Source of the DNA: Methylococcaceae bacterium UBA662
GTDB lineage: Bacteria; Pseudomonadota; Gammaproteobacteria; Methylococcales; Methylomonadaceae
Length of the DNA: 24,422 bases
Reading direction: 5' to 3'
NCBI GenBank assembly: GCA_002299425.1
Contig: DBNW01000041.1
Span: 15,285-39,706 of the forward strand
Position 1 is the stretch's first letter. Each line of letters opens with the position of its first letter. The notes below the pieces were generated by a model, which was not told where the DNA came from, ran no database searches, and saw nothing but the letters and a program-made list of their open reading frames with translations. Below, piece after piece: positions 23,901-24,422 of the stretch. A program made the position numbers and the translations under genes.

Positions 23901-24422
23901 TGCGGGCGTGGCCGGTGTCGATGACGCCACGGATGCCCGGCACCGTTAGCGAAGTTTCCGCGACGTTGGTGGCCAAGACGATGCGCGGCTTGCCAGCCTT
24001 AGGATGGAATACCCGTTCCTGCTCGCTGACGCTGAGTTTCGCGTACAACGGCAGGATTTCATACTGCGTCGGGTGGTGTTTTTTTAGCGACTCGGTGGTC
24101 TCGCGGATTTCATGCTCGCCGCTTAAAAAAATCAGCATGTCGGCGTGCAAATCGCGGTACAGCTCATCGACGGCATCGAGGATGGCGTTTTGTAAATCCC
24201 CCCCTGTCTCGTCGTTTCCCGCCTCTTCATCGTCCTCGGTTTTCGGCGCAATCGGCCGGTAGCGGATTTCCACCGGATAGGTGCGGCCGGACACTTCAAT
24301 AATCGGCGCATTGCCGAAATGCTCGGAAAAGCGCTGGGTATCGATGGTCGCCGAGGTAACGATGAGTTTTAAATCCGGCCGTTTCGGCAGCAGCCATTTC
24401 AGGTAGCCGAGCAAAAAGTCGA
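20992..24422 (-). CDS. hrpA: ATP-dependent RNA helicase HrpA (5' part beyond window)
   Basis: HrpA is a DEAH-box RNA helicase; in E. coli it has been implicated in mRNA processing and rescue of stalled ribosomes. About 1,143 codons are visible, open at the window edge; the first visible residues (DFLLGYLKWLLPKRPDLKLI) continue the family sequence directly after the DEAH motif, so Walker A and DEAH are outside. Present are motif III (SAT, about residue 22), motif IV/V (ATNVAETSLTVPGIRGVIDTG) and motif VI (QRAGRCGR), then the winged-helix/helicase-associated domain, the OB fold and the long C-terminal region (DUF3418) found only in bacterial HrpA, ending FRWALEEFRVSLFAQQLKT. E. coli HrpA has 1,300 residues, so little more than the first helicase core is missing. 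It ends 88 bp from the convergent oxidase gene, with no clear terminator between them. Confidence 0.95.
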   Translation of the reverse strand, partial: DFLLGYLKWLLPKRPDLKLIVTSATIDTQRFSEHFGNAPIIEVSGRTYPVEIRYRPIAPKTEDDEEAGNDETGGDLQNAILDAVDELYRDLHADMLIFLSGEHEIRETTESLKKHHPTQYEILPLYAKLSVSEQERVFHPKAGKPRIVLATNVAETSLTVPGIRGVIDTGHARISRYSHKSKIQRLPIERVAQSSANQRAGRCGRVADGICIRLYSREDFEARPAFTEPEILRTNLSAVILQMAALNLGDIADFPFIEPPDEKMIRDGKTLLQEVNALDKQGQLTDIGRQLAKFPTDPKLARMLVAAHGEGCLSEVAIIVAVLSIQDPREKPADKMPQAEAKHALFRHPESDFLSLLNLWHTFEAQKKHLSNSKLRQYCQTHFLSYLRMREWHDNHAQIMQVIKGDLGMTVNEPPTRRLPLTTPAQDKTTHQISQISHVNALPLAKRGQVALAPPSPDYPYENIHRALLAGLLSNIGFRHEQYEYLGARGLKFFIFPGSGLHKTRPKWIMAAEQVETSKVYARTVARIEPEWIEQCAGHLIKRTYHDPHWEKKAGRCGVYERTMLYGLTLQTGRKVPYENIDPKGARMLFIQSALVAHEYHSNAPFFVANQKLLEEVGTLQHKGRRVDLVEDELWLYQFYDSRLPPEVVNGITLDQWRKSAEKANPKVLFLTKADLTREQDGYVSDWAYPDSKKVGNLALALHYRFEPGHDEDGVTAIIPIHQLNQLGNTPFEWLVPGLLEEKCIALIKALPKPLRKHFVPVPQTVKQCLDIEPDFKGSLYDWLGNRLRKLTGESVPLNAWVTDGLPAHLKMNFRVIGEDGKLLDYGRDLKKLQLAHAAKAGDRFDEIAAEEMHYTGCIGWAFDDLPEQYPFIQKGQRFSGFPAIVDEGDSVGVKLFDTLEKAERQHQAGLLRLLRLQLRKECSYLLKNMPHSMAAGLIYQNLPKHPFVPALASLNCKEDLLEMILHGVFLEGRAVIRTQAAFAATVTENKGHLLTFANSAGQTVLGILDQYGALVGQLKKGNASDPLIQDLNQQLALLVYCGFVKTTPYSQLRHVPRYLQAMHYRLDKRDNTPQKVQEINRYATRFWNDVEKRLKKESVLPEQDPFRWALEEFRVSLFAQQLKTAYPVSVKRMDKLWDERG

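Noticed and set aside
1..24422. CRISPR arrays, tRNA genes, transposases, phage genes, toxin-antitoxin pairs
   Set aside because: I saw no regularly spaced repeats, no cloverleaf with TTCRA arm and no transposase, integrase or phage structural product. The window reads as ordinary chromosome.

Overview
The window is one chromosome segment of a gammaproteobacterium, with no phage, insertion sequence, CRISPR array, tRNA or rRNA visible. The assignment rests on gene neighbourhoods typical of that class: rluD divergent from bamD, zapA followed by 6S RNA, ygfB-pepP-ubiH divergent from zapA, and uvrC-pgsA. Long 'Pseudomonas-type' PstC and PstA permeases fit too. The genus cannot be fixed from sequence alone. 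A methylotroph-like gammaproteobacterium (Methylococcales) is possible but unproven.

Layout. (1) 1-1244: the start of rluD on the minus strand (cut by the window edge) and divergent bamD, an outer-membrane assembly lipoprotein. (2) 1284-7907: the minus-strand operon pstS-pstC-pstA-pstB-phoU for high-affinity phosphate uptake, with a candidate Pho box in front of pstS. (3) 8008-10169: a SixA-like histidine phosphatase (minus) divergent from a CHAD-domain protein (plus). Both families are linked to phosphate or polyphosphate biology, so this looks like an extension of the pst locus. (4) 10187-10798: a TetR-family repressor with no obvious target. (5) 10946-13974: a minus-strand, overlapping run of a family 5-like uracil-DNA glycosylase gene, uvrC and pgsA. 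(6) 14079-14806: a ZapB-like coiled-coil protein, zapA and 6S RNA, all minus strand. (7) 14916-17962: ygfB, pepP and ubiH on the plus strand. (8) 18040-20903: a membrane-bound monohaem cytochrome c-like protein (minus) divergent from a Tat-exported flavin amine oxidase-like protein (plus), separated by 350 bp with a good sigma-70 promoter for the oxidase. (9) 20992-24422: hrpA on the minus strand, its 5' part beyond the window.

Most of the window is housekeeping. The parts worth a second look are the phosphate/polyphosphate cluster (pst, sixA, CHAD), the divergent Tat flavoprotein/cytochrome pair, the replacement of the usual 5-formyltetrahydrofolate cyclo-ligase gene after 6S RNA by a uracil-DNA glycosylase-uvrC-pgsA unit, and a perfect 36-bp palindrome between convergent genes at 17989-18024 that resembles a smaller hairpin downstream of 6S RNA. 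I found no convincing new defence or mobile system.
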